A stretch of DNA of 34,116 bases from a virus. Each line of letters opens with the position of its first letter. The first letter of the stretch is position 1. Where the stretch lies: the IMG/VR virus record IMGVR_UViG_3300009684_002147, positions 1 through 34,116 of that record, one strand, 5' to 3'. The notes below the pieces were generated by a model. That model saw only the letters and a program-made list of their open reading frames with translations, ran no database searches and was not told the DNA's origin. This document shows, in pieces, positions 1 to 7,962 of this stretch. The translations under genes and the position numbers were made by a program.

Positions 1-1368
1 AACGATGTTGATGTATATTTGCATATAACCAAAGATGAAAACACAGAAGACAAATATTTTAATCAAATCCAAGAAACCGATATAAAAAAAATAATAGAGA
101 CATTAAACCCAATAACTACTATAATTGAAAATAATATCCAATACTCATCTGATAAATCAATTAATAACGTAACAAATCATTGGGCCAAATTATTTAAGTT
201 AAACCAATTAAAATCTATTAGAGAAAACGAAACAACTAAGTATGATTTGGTTGTAAGGTTTAGATTAGACTTAAACATACTCACTAAAAACCTTTTTAAT
301 TTTGAATTAGAAAAAGGTGTTATTTATTTACCTAAAGACGCTAAAATAGATAAAGTTAAATTAACCAACCCAAATGATAAATATCTATGTGATGCATTTG
401 CATTTGGTGATTCCAAAATCATGGATGATTATTTTAACATTTACTCTTACTATCGTAATAACATGTTACCTGTTTCAGAAACAGCTTTATATAATTATTT
501 GACAAAGAACAAAATAAAACATAAGTTAATTGATATAAAATATAGTTTTGTTTTATCGAAATGTAATGTTTTTGCAATCTGCGGAGATTCTGGTTCTGGT
601 AAAACTACGTTAAGCAATTTATTAAAAAATGGTTATAGCGATTCATTTATGTTAGAATGTGATAGATACCATAAATGGGAAAGATACAATGAAAATTGGG
701 ATGCAATGACTCATTTAAATCCAGAAGCTAATTACATAACGAAAATGGAAGAAGATATTTTTAATTTAAAATTAGGTAACAAGATTTATCAAGTTGATTA
801 TGACCATCACAGTGGCAAATTTACAGAAAAACAATTAATCAATCCATCAGATAATTTAATTGTTTGTGGCCTACATAGTCTGTATGGTGACAACAATCTA
901 TACGACATAAAAATATTTATGGATACCGACAATTCACTTAAGAAAAAATGGAAGATTAAACGAGATGTAATTGAACGAGGTTACACAATAGAAAAAGTGT
1001 TAAGAAGTATTGAAAAAAGACAAAATGATTTTTACGAATATATTACACCACAAAAAGAAAATGCAGATTTAATCATTAGATTTTTTACAAAAGATGTTAT
1101 TAATTTTAATGATTTTGAGACTGAAGAAAAATTAAGTTTGGAACTATCAATTAACAATAACTGTAAAAATTTAAACCAAGTTTTAGAAACATTTAACAAA
1201 ACAAAAATTAATTTTTTTATATCAAATGATGGTAAATTTACAAAGATAATTTTTGATGAATTTGTTGAAATGGATATGGTTGACAATTTGATTATTAAAA
1301 ATAGTAAAACCAATACTTTCTACGATTACATACTATACTTTATTTTTTCCCTTAACTTTACTAATTAA
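1..1368 (+). CDS. Glycosyltransferase-like domain fused to uridine kinase/PRK-type P-loop kinase (5' partial)
   Basis: The reading frame is open to the left edge of the window (frame starting at base 1), so the gene begins outside. The TTG at 19 is only an internal codon. The first ~180 residues contain a YDLVVRFRLDL segment like those in glycosyltransferase-like proteins of polysaccharide loci. From base 583 there is a Walker A motif, GDSGSGKTT, followed by an ECDRYHKW segment, a YDHHSGKF segment and a GLHSLYG segment. This arrangement is typical of the phosphoribulokinase/uridine kinase family, which phosphorylates a sugar or nucleoside hydroxyl with ATP. The C-terminal ~120 residues are not recognised. 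The fusion would couple sugar phosphorylation to transfer or sensing. It is the first visible member of the sugar cassette that runs to 6084. The kinase assignment is firm at superfamily level. The substrate is unknown and the N-terminal call is weak. Confidence 0.7.
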   Translation, partial: NDVDVYLHITKDENTEDKYFNQIQETDIKKIIETLNPITTIIENNIQYSSDKSINNVTNHWAKLFKLNQLKSIRENETTKYDLVVRFRLDLNILTKNLFNFELEKGVIYLPKDAKIDKVKLTNPNDKYLCDAFAFGDSKIMDDYFNIYSYYRNNMLPVSETALYNYLTKNKIKHKLIDIKYSFVLSKCNVFAICGDSGSGKTTLSNLLKNGYSDSFMLECDRYHKWERYNENWDAMTHLNPEANYITKMEEDIFNLKLGNKIYQVDYDHHSGKFTEKQLINPSDNLIVCGLHSLYGDNNLYDIKIFMDTDNSLKKKWKIKRDVIERGYTIEKVLRSIEKRQNDFYEYITPQKENADLIIRFFTKDVINFNDFETEEKLSLELSINNNCKNLNQVLETFNKTKINFFISNDGKFTKIIFDEFVEMDMVDNLIIKNSKTNTFYDYILYFIFSLNFTN

Positions 1369-1378
1369 TTTTTTTTCG

Positions 1379-1386
1379 TATATTTG
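1379..1386 (+). promoter_or_regulatory. Possible Bacteroidota-type -7 element (TATATTTG)
   Basis: The 49-base gap between the kinase fusion and the aldolase gene holds TATATTTG, which fits the TAnnTTTG -7 box used by the Bacteroidota primary sigma factor. It lies 31 bases before the ATG at 1418. No convincing -33 TTG is seen at the expected distance. The same 16-mer (GTATATTTGCATATAA) also occurs inside coding sequence at 13-28, so chance is a real possibility. Confidence 0.25.
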
Positions 1387-1417
1387 CATATAAAAAGTAA
1401 AGTTAAAACAATTTAAG

Positions 1418-2095
1418 ATGAGCATAGAAAATATTACGACTAATTTGATACAGTTATCTAAGAAAGTTTCAAAATATTGTGTTGGTATGGAAGGAAACAT
1501 ATCTGGTAAGATAGACGATGAAAACTTTCTTATTAAAGCCAGTGGTCAATATTTATTAAACTTAGATTCTAACGGATTAGTTATGTTTGATTTTAATGGG
1601 AATCAAAAAAATAATTTTAATAAAAAAGGTAGTATGGAATTAAGTTTTCATACTTTTTTATTAGCGTTTGAAGGTGTTAATTATGTTTCACATACTCACC
1701 CTATAAACACTTTAAAAATTTTATGTTCTAACGATTTATACGGTTTTGTTGATAAGAGATTATTCCCAGACCAAGTAATATTCAATGGTGTTAAATCATG
1801 TTTTGTACCATATGCTAAACCTGGAGAAAAATTAACTGAATTAATAAAAGACAATGTTAATTTGTTTATTAACAAAGAAGGCTATTTTCCAAAAATAATT
1901 TTATTAAAAAACCACGGATTAATAACGTGTGGACATTCCATAAACGATTGTATTGTATCTACTGACATTTGTGAAAAAGCTGCAAAAATTTTTATTGGGT
2001 CAATTGGTCTTGGGGGTGTAAATTTTTTAAGTGACGAAGAAGTTATTGATTTAATTAACGATAAAAAAGAAAAATATAGAAAAAATTTATTATGA
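1418..2095 (+). CDS. Class II aldolase/adducin family protein
   Basis: This 225-residue protein has the full class II aldolase/adducin pattern. There is a GNISG phosphate-binding segment at 26-30, ASGQ at 41-44, a SMELSFH segment with a candidate catalytic Glu at 74, the HTHP zinc ligands (His92, His94) and a later NHG (His166) as third ligand. Family members (fuculose- or rhamnulose-phosphate aldolase, ribulose-phosphate 4-epimerase, dehydratases) act on sugar phosphates through a zinc enolate. Length is normal for the family. It overlaps the next gene by ATGA (2092-2095), so translation is probably coupled. With the kinase, HAD phosphatase and nucleotidyltransferase around it, it probably makes or trims a short sugar or polyol phosphate. 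The exact substrate cannot be read from sequence. Confidence 0.85.
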   Translation: MSIENITTNLIQLSKKVSKYCVGMEGNISGKIDDENFLIKASGQYLLNLDSNGLVMFDFNGNQKNNFNKKGSMELSFHTFLLAFEGVNYVSHTHPINTLKILCSNDLYGFVDKRLFPDQVIFNGVKSCFVPYAKPGEKLTELIKDNVNLFINKEGYFPKIILLKNHGLITCGHSINDCIVSTDICEKAAKIFIGSIGLGGVNFLSDEEVIDLINDKKEKYRKNLL

Positions 2096-2838
2096 AAACA
2101 GAAGGTATAAGTTTAGGGTGGAATTGTTCTGCCGCTCAAGATGGTCTTAAATTAGGATTACGTGATACAAAACAAAATGGTTATAAAACATGTCCGTTTG
2201 ATATGATGATAACGAACTATATAGGTGTTTGTAAATGTATTGAAGATGATTTTAAATTCTTTTGCGACCCAAATTATTTAGAATTAAGACCAGCCCCAAT
2301 TATGTCCCCACACATACCCAATCAAAAAGATGATGAAATGTGGGTATTTAATACTTATTATAATTTTTATTTTAATCATGAGTCACCATATCATGGTAAT
2401 CTTTATTTAAATGAACAATGGGGTGGACCCAATCATTTTGTTGATAATAATTTTGAAAAATTTATTGAAAGATATGAAAAACGAATCAATAATTTTAGAA
2501 CATATATAAATGATTTAGAGTTTGTTAATTTTATTTTGTGGCGATATAATGCATCACCAACAGAATTGGTAGAAATATTTAAAAGAAAATATCCTAATTT
2601 GAAATTTAAAATTAACACAATAGTTGATTTTGGTAGACATACAGTGGATTGTTTAATAACAAAAACAGCTGATAGTTCAAAAGAATATGAAATGGATTAT
2701 CTTAAATATATGAATATAACTGAAGATGAATACCCAGAAGAATTTGCTAGGTATAGAAATGAACTAATAACTGAGGATAGTGTAAAAAACGAACATATTG
2801 TTTTAATATATCCTAATAAAACATCAAATTTAAATTAA
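2092..2838 (+). CDS. DUF1796-like putative cysteine peptidase-fold protein
   Basis: The N-terminus (ISLGWNCSAA, then a Gly/Arg segment and CPFDMMI near residues 34-40) matches the pattern of the DUF1796 family. That family has been annotated from fold prediction as papain-like and is common in polysaccharide and glycan gene clusters. Cys12 would be the candidate nucleophile. The rest is rich in aromatic residues (YYNFYF, NLYLNEQW) and has no other recognised motif. It overlaps the aldolase by four bases and its stop shares a base with the next start. No function for this family is established, so a glycan-related role is inferred only from its neighbours. Confidence 0.55.
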   Translation: MKTEGISLGWNCSAAQDGLKLGLRDTKQNGYKTCPFDMMITNYIGVCKCIEDDFKFFCDPNYLELRPAPIMSPHIPNQKDDEMWVFNTYYNFYFNHESPYHGNLYLNEQWGGPNHFVDNNFEKFIERYEKRINNFRTYINDLEFVNFILWRYNASPTELVEIFKRKYPNLKFKINTIVDFGRHTVDCLITKTADSSKEYEMDYLKYMNITEDEYPEEFARYRNELITEDSVKNEHIVLIYPNKTSNLN

Positions 2839-3137
2839 TGAAAAAAAAGGTTATTTATGTGGATATAGATGAAACAATCTGTAACACATCAAACACAAGG
2901 GACTATAGTTTAGCAACACCTATAATCGAAAATATTGAAAAAATAAACAAATTATACGATGAAGGTAATACTATAGTATATTGGACAGCCAGAGGCAGCC
3001 GAAAACAAATAAATTGGTATGACTTAACATACTCACAATTAAACGAATGGGGTGCTAAATTCCATGAATTAAGAGTAGATAAACCATATTACGATTTATT
3101 CATTGACGATAAAACTTTAAAAATTGAAGAAATATAA
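2838..3137 (+). CDS. Small HAD-superfamily phosphatase
   Basis: This 99-residue protein has the minimal set of HAD motifs: DIDET at 9-13 (nucleophile Asp9, acid/base Asp11), YWTARG at 48-53 (motif II Thr50), a Lys near 82 and FIDDK with two Asp at 90-91. Such capless HAD proteins in capsule loci dephosphorylate small sugar or polyol phosphates. Both ends overlap the neighbouring genes by one base, so it is part of one tightly coupled cassette. It probably removes a phosphate from an intermediate made by the aldolase and kinase. The substrate is unknown. Confidence 0.85.
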   Translation: MKKKVIYVDIDETICNTSNTRDYSLATPIIENIEKINKLYDEGNTIVYWTARGSRKQINWYDLTYSQLNEWGAKFHELRVDKPYYDLFIDDKTLKIEEI

Positions 3138-4036
3138 TGAGAAAAAACATAATTTTAATACCACCATGTTATACATATGGTGACACTTTTTCAGTAATCG
3201 GTTTATATTATTTTTTATTGAATTATTACGAAAAAGTACATTTCTATCTTTTTGAAGGGTATAATAGCGATAGTAGACAATATTTAATTGATTATTACAC
3301 TGCTTATTTTAGACATGAACCATTATTTAATGAAAGACTTTTTTTTGCTCACAACCCTGAAGAAATGATTAATAATGGTGAATTTGGTGATTATGATATT
3401 TGCAATACATTAACAGCTGGTTGGGATAAAGCTCAGTTTAATTTTTATGATTTAGAAAATGTTGATAAAACATATTATTTTAATGACTTAAATCCATTAT
3501 ATAACAAACTTGATATTGATGAAATATATCTTTGCAAACCAAATAAACACTTACCAAACCAAATATTAACAACAAATCATAAACTTTATTATGAATTAGT
3601 TGGGTTAAATAATACAGTAAGGATGGATTTTTTTAATTACGCTAGGAGTTATAATCATGAATTGCATATTAAAAATTTTATTTTAGCGAAACAAAATATT
3701 ACAGGACCATATAACATAATAAACGACTCGATAGGTTTTAATTTGGGTTCACGTATTCATAATGGATTACCAACAATCAACATAAATAATTTAGGTGAAT
3801 GTGTTGGTGAATTAAGTTTGTTGGTTGAAGGTGCTGAGGAAATACATTTTATTGAAGGAAATAATGTTAATTTTTTTTATCATTCACAATACAAAGGTAT
3901 TTTTAATTATAATAATATAATTAATTTTCATGTTAATTTAAGAAACAGAGATTGGGCGGTACCAAATATGATGCTAGACTCGGCATGGAAGATGATGGAT
4001 GAACCAAGATTAAATAATTGGAATTTTATATTTTAA
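3137..4036 (+). CDS. Putative glycosyltransferase-like protein, family not recognised
   Basis: The 299-residue product starts with IILIPPCYTYGDTFSVIGL, a hydrophobic strand followed by a Gly-containing loop as in GT-B type enzymes. Near the C-terminus it has GECVGELSLLVEGAEEIHFIEG, which resembles the part of heptosyl- and pyruvyl-type transferases where a queue of entities is tested for the acceptor site. No DxD, no signal peptide and no membrane segment are seen. It sits inside the sugar cassette, overlapping the HAD gene by one base and followed after four bases by the GDPD-like gene. The glycosyltransferase call comes from weak pattern resemblance and context, and another nucleotide-sugar-binding role is possible. 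Confidence 0.35.
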   Translation: MRKNIILIPPCYTYGDTFSVIGLYYFLLNYYEKVHFYLFEGYNSDSRQYLIDYYTAYFRHEPLFNERLFFAHNPEEMINNGEFGDYDICNTLTAGWDKAQFNFYDLENVDKTYYFNDLNPLYNKLDIDEIYLCKPNKHLPNQILTTNHKLYYELVGLNNTVRMDFFNYARSYNHELHIKNFILAKQNITGPYNIINDSIGFNLGSRIHNGLPTININNLGECVGELSLLVEGAEEIHFIEGNNVNFFYHSQYKGIFNYNNIINFHVNLRNRDWAVPNMMLDSAWKMMDEPRLNNWNFIF

Positions 4037-4040
4037 AGTT

Positions 4041-4499
4041 ATGAAAATAATATCACACAGGGGTAATATATGCGGCCCAGTAATAGAAAAAGAAAACAGA
4101 CCATCATATATCGATTCAGCAATACAATTAGGATACGAGGTTGAGGTGGATTTAAGATTTATTAATAATGACTTTTGGCTAGGTCATGATTACGAACAAT
4201 ACAAAATAGAATTATCGTGGATGGAACCAAGAAAAGAAAAACTATGGTTCCATTGTAAAGATATTAATTCAGCTTTAGAATTAACAAAATTAAATAACGG
4301 GTATAAATTTTTCTGCCACTCAAACGATTCTTATGTTTTAACTAGTACAAATAACTTATGGGTTCATGATTTAAAGGGTAAATTAGATGAAAATTGTATA
4401 ATACCATTATTAAATGAAAAAGACATTAAATCTTATAATAATGAAACACCTTACGCAATCTGTACCGATTTTGTTAATTTGATTAAAAATGAAAAATAA
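4041..4499 (+). CDS. Short glycerophosphodiester phosphodiesterase-like protein
   Basis: The N-terminal half carries the GDPD signature: SHRGN at 5-9, ENRPSYIDSAI at 18-28, YEVEVD with metal ligands Glu35 and Asp37, and GHD at 48-50. GDPD enzymes hydrolyse glycerophosphodiesters in a TIM barrel of about 240 residues. This protein has only 152 residues, so part of the barrel is missing or compact. Similar short versions occur in polysaccharide loci. It overlaps the next gene by 11 bases. Activity on a phosphodiester-linked sugar or polyol is plausible. The truncation leaves open whether it is catalytic. Confidence 0.65.
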   Translation: MKIISHRGNICGPVIEKENRPSYIDSAIQLGYEVEVDLRFINNDFWLGHDYEQYKIELSWMEPRKEKLWFHCKDINSALELTKLNNGYKFFCHSNDSYVLTSTNNLWVHDLKGKLDENCIIPLLNEKDIKSYNNETPYAICTDFVNLIKNEK

Positions 4500-6084
4500 A
4501 CCACAAATAATAATACCTATGTCTGGTATTGGTAAACGTTTTATTGATGCTGGTTATTATGACCCTAAACCACTTATTGTGGTTGATGGTAAACCAATTA
4601 TACAACACGTTGTTGAAATGTTTAATAGTCCTGATGATGTAATTTTTATTTGCAATGAAATACATTTAAGAGATACTAACATAAGACAAATATTAATATC
4701 AATTTCACCTAATTGTAAAATTTATTCTGTTTCAAATGATAATAGAAAAGGACCCGTTGATGCCGTATATCAAATAGCTGATTATATTGATGACGAAAAA
4801 GAAATTATTGTTAGTTATTGTGATTATGGTACCTATTGGGATTATGATAAATTTTTAGAACAAACCAGAACAGCAAATTCAGATGGTGCTATAGCTTGTT
4901 ACACTGGTTTTCACCCACACATGTTAGGTTCTGATAATTATGCTTTTGTTAAAATGGATGGTGATAAAGCTATTGCTATACAAGAGAAAAGACCATTTAC
5001 AAATGATAAGATGTCTGAATTAGCTTCAAACGGAACTTATTATTTTAAAAGCGGTCGATTGGTAAAAGATAAGTTTAAAGAATTGATGGATTTAGATTAT
5101 TCGTTAAATAATGAATTTTATGTTAGCTTAGTTTACAATTTGTTAATAAAAGATGGATTGTTGGTTACTACATTTTTAATTGAAAATATGTTACAATGGG
5201 GAACACCTTATGATTTGGAAAACTATAACGGTTGGTCTGAATACTTCTCAAATATTAAAATTCCACAACCAAAAGTTAAAAACCCAAAAGGAACTACATT
5301 GGTGTTACCAATGGCTGGTAGGGGAAGTCGTTTTGAAGCCGAAGGATATTCTAGACCAAAACCTTTATTAGAAATTGATAATTTACCTATGATATTACAA
5401 GCTGTTAATTGTTTACCAGAATGTGACAATAATGTTTTTATGTGTTTAAAAGACCATATAGAGAATTTTAATATAGATAAAACCTTAACCGACTACTACC
5501 CAAATACTAAAATTGTTACAATTGATAAAACAACTGAGGGTCAAGCGTGTACGTGTGAAATAGGTGTCAACGAAACCAATATTGATTTAGACTCACCAAT
5601 ATTAATTTCTGCCTGTGATAACGGTGTTTATTATGATTCACAAAAATATTTGGAAATGGTCAACGATGAAACTATTGATGTTATTGTTTGGACTTTTAGA
5701 AATAATCAAGCCAGTAAAACAAATCCAAACGCATATGCATGGTTAGATGTTGATGACAATGATTTTGTTAGACATGTTTCTTGTAAGAACTTTATTTATG
5801 ATGACCCTTTAAAAACACACGCTATCATTGGTACTATGTTTTTTAGAAAAAACAAATATTTTATTGACGGTTTGAAAAAGAATTATGAAGAAAATATTAG
5901 AACAAATGGTGAATTTTACGTTGACGATGTGTTGAACCAAAACATAAAAAATGGTTTGAAGGTTAAAGTGTTTGAGGTTAAGAATTACATTTGTTGGGGG
6001 ACACCAAATGATTATAAAACATATCAATATTGGTATGAATATTTTAATAAAAATGCTAACCACATTAATGTTTACAAAGAATAA
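4489..6084 (+). CDS. Tandem (double) sugar-nucleotidyltransferase
   Basis: Two copies of a GT-A type NTP-transferase domain lie in one 531-residue chain. Domain 1 (about 5-250) has PMSGIGKRF at 10-18, PKPL at 26-29, CDYGTYWD at 111-118 and LQWGTPYD near 235-242. Domain 2 (about 268-531) repeats these as PMAGRGSRF at 274-282, RPKPL at 289-293, CDNGVYYD at 376-383 and CWGTPNDY near the end. The GxGxRF loop binds the NTP and the conserved Asp binds metal. Such enzymes join NTP to a sugar or polyol phosphate. The copies are clearly diverged, so they may use different substrates or one may be regulatory. It is the last gene of the cassette and overlaps the GDPD-like gene. Confidence 0.85.
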   Translation: MKNKPQIIIPMSGIGKRFIDAGYYDPKPLIVVDGKPIIQHVVEMFNSPDDVIFICNEIHLRDTNIRQILISISPNCKIYSVSNDNRKGPVDAVYQIADYIDDEKEIIVSYCDYGTYWDYDKFLEQTRTANSDGAIACYTGFHPHMLGSDNYAFVKMDGDKAIAIQEKRPFTNDKMSELASNGTYYFKSGRLVKDKFKELMDLDYSLNNEFYVSLVYNLLIKDGLLVTTFLIENMLQWGTPYDLENYNGWSEYFSNIKIPQPKVKNPKGTTLVLPMAGRGSRFEAEGYSRPKPLLEIDNLPMILQAVNCLPECDNNVFMCLKDHIENFNIDKTLTDYYPNTKIVTIDKTTEGQACTCEIGVNETNIDLDSPILISACDNGVYYDSQKYLEMVNDETIDVIVWTFRNNQASKTNPNAYAWLDVDDNDFVRHVSCKNFIYDDPLKTHAIIGTMFFRKNKYFIDGLKKNYEENIRTNGEFYVDDVLNQNIKNGLKVKVFEVKNYICWGTPNDYKTYQYWYEYFNKNANHINVYKE

Positions 6085-6087
6085 ACC

Positions 6088-6102
6088 ATATTTATTAATA
6101 AA
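6088..6102 (+). promoter_or_regulatory. Putative late promoter motif (ATATTTATTAATAAA)
   Basis: This 15-mer fills the short gap between the sugar cassette and the PhoH gene, ending six bases before its ATG. An identical 15-mer stands before the gene at 14391, and variants occur before six other transcription units on both strands, always in the sense direction. It is read here as a phage late promoter core. Confidence 0.5.
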
Positions 6103-6108
6103 TTATTT

Positions 6109-6945
6109 ATGACAAAAGTTACACCTACAAAATCTACAACAAAAACAAAAAAACCTGATGTAGTACCTACTCAAGAAGATAAAAAAGATGTTGATTTATT
6201 AGCTCAAATTAAAATAAACCTTAAGCATAAAAATGAGGTACAAAAAAAATTAACTAACGCAATTAAAGTAGGTGATGTAACAATATGTACGGGCCCAGCA
6301 GGCACTGGGAAAACAGTAATAAGCGTCGCAGAAGCCTTACAATTACTAAAAAATAATCCAGATAAATATCACGAAATTAAATTAGTTAAATCTATCATAC
6401 AGCTTAAAGATGAAGATTTAGGTACCCTACCTGGTGATGCTAATGATAAATTAAAGTTTATTATGATGTCTTTCTTAGATGCGTTTTATAAACTTATTGG
6501 TGAAGAATTAACAGAAAAATTATTAGAAGCTGGATATATTAAAATGGAAGTTTTTGGTGCCATTCGTGGAAGGTCATTATCAAATTGTATAATACTTTTT
6601 GATGAATTTCAAAACGTTACGGATAACAATGGAAAAACACTACTTACTAGGTTTTCTGAAAATACAAAGGTTATTGCATTAGGCGATAGTAATCAAATAG
6701 ATTTAAATAAACCAGAAAGTAGTTGTTTATTTGAATTGGTAAGAATGGCAAAATTACATCCAGAAGAGGGAGTAAATGTTATTGAATTTACTGAAAATGA
6801 AGTTGTTAGACATAGACTCACAAAATATTTTATTCAAATATTTGAACACAAAGATTATAAGAAAAAACCAAATTTTGATAAGGTAATATTACACCCCATA
6901 AAAAAAGAAAATTTATTTGTAAAATTTTTAAAAATTTTTAAGTAA
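6109..6945 (+). CDS. phoH: PhoH-like P-loop ATPase
   Basis: After a charged, Thr/Lys-rich N-terminal tail of about 40 residues comes a PhoH domain. Walker A is GPAGTGKT at 62-69, followed by a KSIIQLKDEDLGTLPGD segment, the GRSLSNCIILFDEFQNV segment with Walker B (161-170) and ALGDSNQID at 189-198. These elements define the PhoH/SF1-helicase-like ATPase family, which is widespread in myoviruses. Its role in phages is unsettled, with RNA metabolism or phosphate stress proposed. The length (278) is usual. It has its own upstream motif, unlike the coupled sugar genes before it. A 55-base gap with no clear signal follows. Confidence 0.9.
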   Translation: MTKVTPTKSTTKTKKPDVVPTQEDKKDVDLLAQIKINLKHKNEVQKKLTNAIKVGDVTICTGPAGTGKTVISVAEALQLLKNNPDKYHEIKLVKSIIQLKDEDLGTLPGDANDKLKFIMMSFLDAFYKLIGEELTEKLLEAGYIKMEVFGAIRGRSLSNCIILFDEFQNVTDNNGKTLLTRFSENTKVIALGDSNQIDLNKPESSCLFELVRMAKLHPEEGVNVIEFTENEVVRHRLTKYFIQIFEHKDYKKKPNFDKVILHPIKKENLFVKFLKIFK

Positions 6946-7000
6946 TAACTTGACTTATATCTTTTTCAACGTAACATAGAGAAATGAAAAGGATAATTTT

Positions 7001-7603
7001 ATGGTTATAGGTATTAGTATTAATGAAGTTTTAAGAGATTTTATTGGGCAGTTAAGCTATACATATAATAAGTACGTTAGCGAAAACAATATTAAAGAAA
7101 ATGATGTAACTAATTTTAATTTAATTGAATTTTTTCCCTTTAAAAGTATTGACGAATTAAATAAATTTATGTATCTCGAAGCCCCATTAGAAATTTTTGG
7201 GCATGCCGACCAAATGTCAGATAATTTAATGACACACTTTAATCATTTTTTAATGAACATTAAAGATGATGGTGAGCATGAAATTGAAATTGTAAGCAAA
7301 GAAGCAAATAAAAGCATTCCATCCACTTTTTTCTTTTTATCAAAAACAGGGTGTAGAATTGAAAAAATTAGATTTGTACAAAATTCAATTAACGAATGGG
7401 ATAATTTAGACGTATTAATCACCGCAAATCCAGATGCCTTACAAAATAAACCTAGCGGCAAAATTAGCATAAAAATAAAAACGTCATATAATCAAAATAT
7501 AAAAGCTGATTATGAATTAGATTCAATATTAGAATTTATAAAAGATGAAAATTTTAGAAATAAAATTTTAAATACACAAATAACAACTTACGAAGAAATT
7601 TAA
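7001..7603 (+). CDS. HAD-like protein lacking the catalytic aspartates (putative)
   Basis: The product (200 residues) begins IGISINEVLRDF. This lines up with the HAD nucleotidase start IGxDxDGVLRDF, but both catalytic Asp positions are replaced (Ser and Asn). Further on, IEIVSKEANKSIP resembles motif II, and WDNLDVLITANPDAL resembles motif IV with its acidic pair changed. The whole reads as a 5'(3')-deoxyribonucleotidase-like fold that lost its phosphatase residues, so a binding or structural role is likely. An AAAGGA about ten bases before the ATG acts as a ribosome binding site, which is uncommon in this window. The HAD relationship is an inference from motif spacing. If it is wrong, the gene is a conserved unknown. 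Confidence 0.45.
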   Translation: MVIGISINEVLRDFIGQLSYTYNKYVSENNIKENDVTNFNLIEFFPFKSIDELNKFMYLEAPLEIFGHADQMSDNLMTHFNHFLMNIKDDGEHEIEIVSKEANKSIPSTFFFLSKTGCRIEKIRFVQNSINEWDNLDVLITANPDALQNKPSGKISIKIKTSYNQNIKADYELDSILEFIKDENFRNKILNTQITTYEEI

Positions 7604-7606
7604 TTT

Positions 7607-7957
7607 ATGATATATTTTGGAGATTCAGCATACTACATTAATCTAAAAGCTTTTGATAAAGCAATTACACTTACACTTGATAAAAGTGAATACGTTACCG
7701 AGACCGAAGAAACAATAACGCTTGATGGAGCCAATAATGTTATACAAAAAGAAATTATTTCTAAAACCATTCCAAGGGGTAAAGAAATTGATGCGGCTAA
7801 ATACTCTTTACTCAATACATGTATTGAGTATATCCTAGACAATGAAGACGTTCAAGACGATACACTAGGTGCCGAAAGAGCATTATCACAAACCTCATTA
7901 GGATATAAAATAGCATTCAATACACTTCTTAATGAAGGTATAATAAAAGAAAAATAA
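7607..7957 (+). CDS. Hypothetical protein
   Basis: This 116-residue acidic protein starts three bases after the previous stop. It begins MIYFGDSAYYINLKAFDKA, then alternates short strands and charged turns (DKSEYVTETEETITLDG). It ends in a helical half (AERALSQTSLGYKIAFNTLLNEGIIKEK). No signal peptide, membrane segment or known motif is visible. Close spacing on both sides places it in the PhoH-to-sigma operon. Function is unknown. Confidence 0.7.
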   Translation: MIYFGDSAYYINLKAFDKAITLTLDKSEYVTETEETITLDGANNVIQKEIISKTIPRGKEIDAAKYSLLNTCIEYILDNEDVQDDTLGAERALSQTSLGYKIAFNTLLNEGIIKEK

Positions 7958-7962
7958 AAAAT

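Noticed and set aside
19-21. TTG at 19 as start of the first gene
   Set aside because: The frame is open to the window edge and the six upstream codons give a protein-like NDVDVY, so the gene begins outside the window.
13-1393. A 16-base exact repeat (GTATATTTGCATATAA) at 13-28 and 1378-1393
   Set aside because: One copy is inside coding sequence, and in DNA this AT-rich several 16-base matches are expected by chance. Only the second copy is kept, as a weak promoter candidate.
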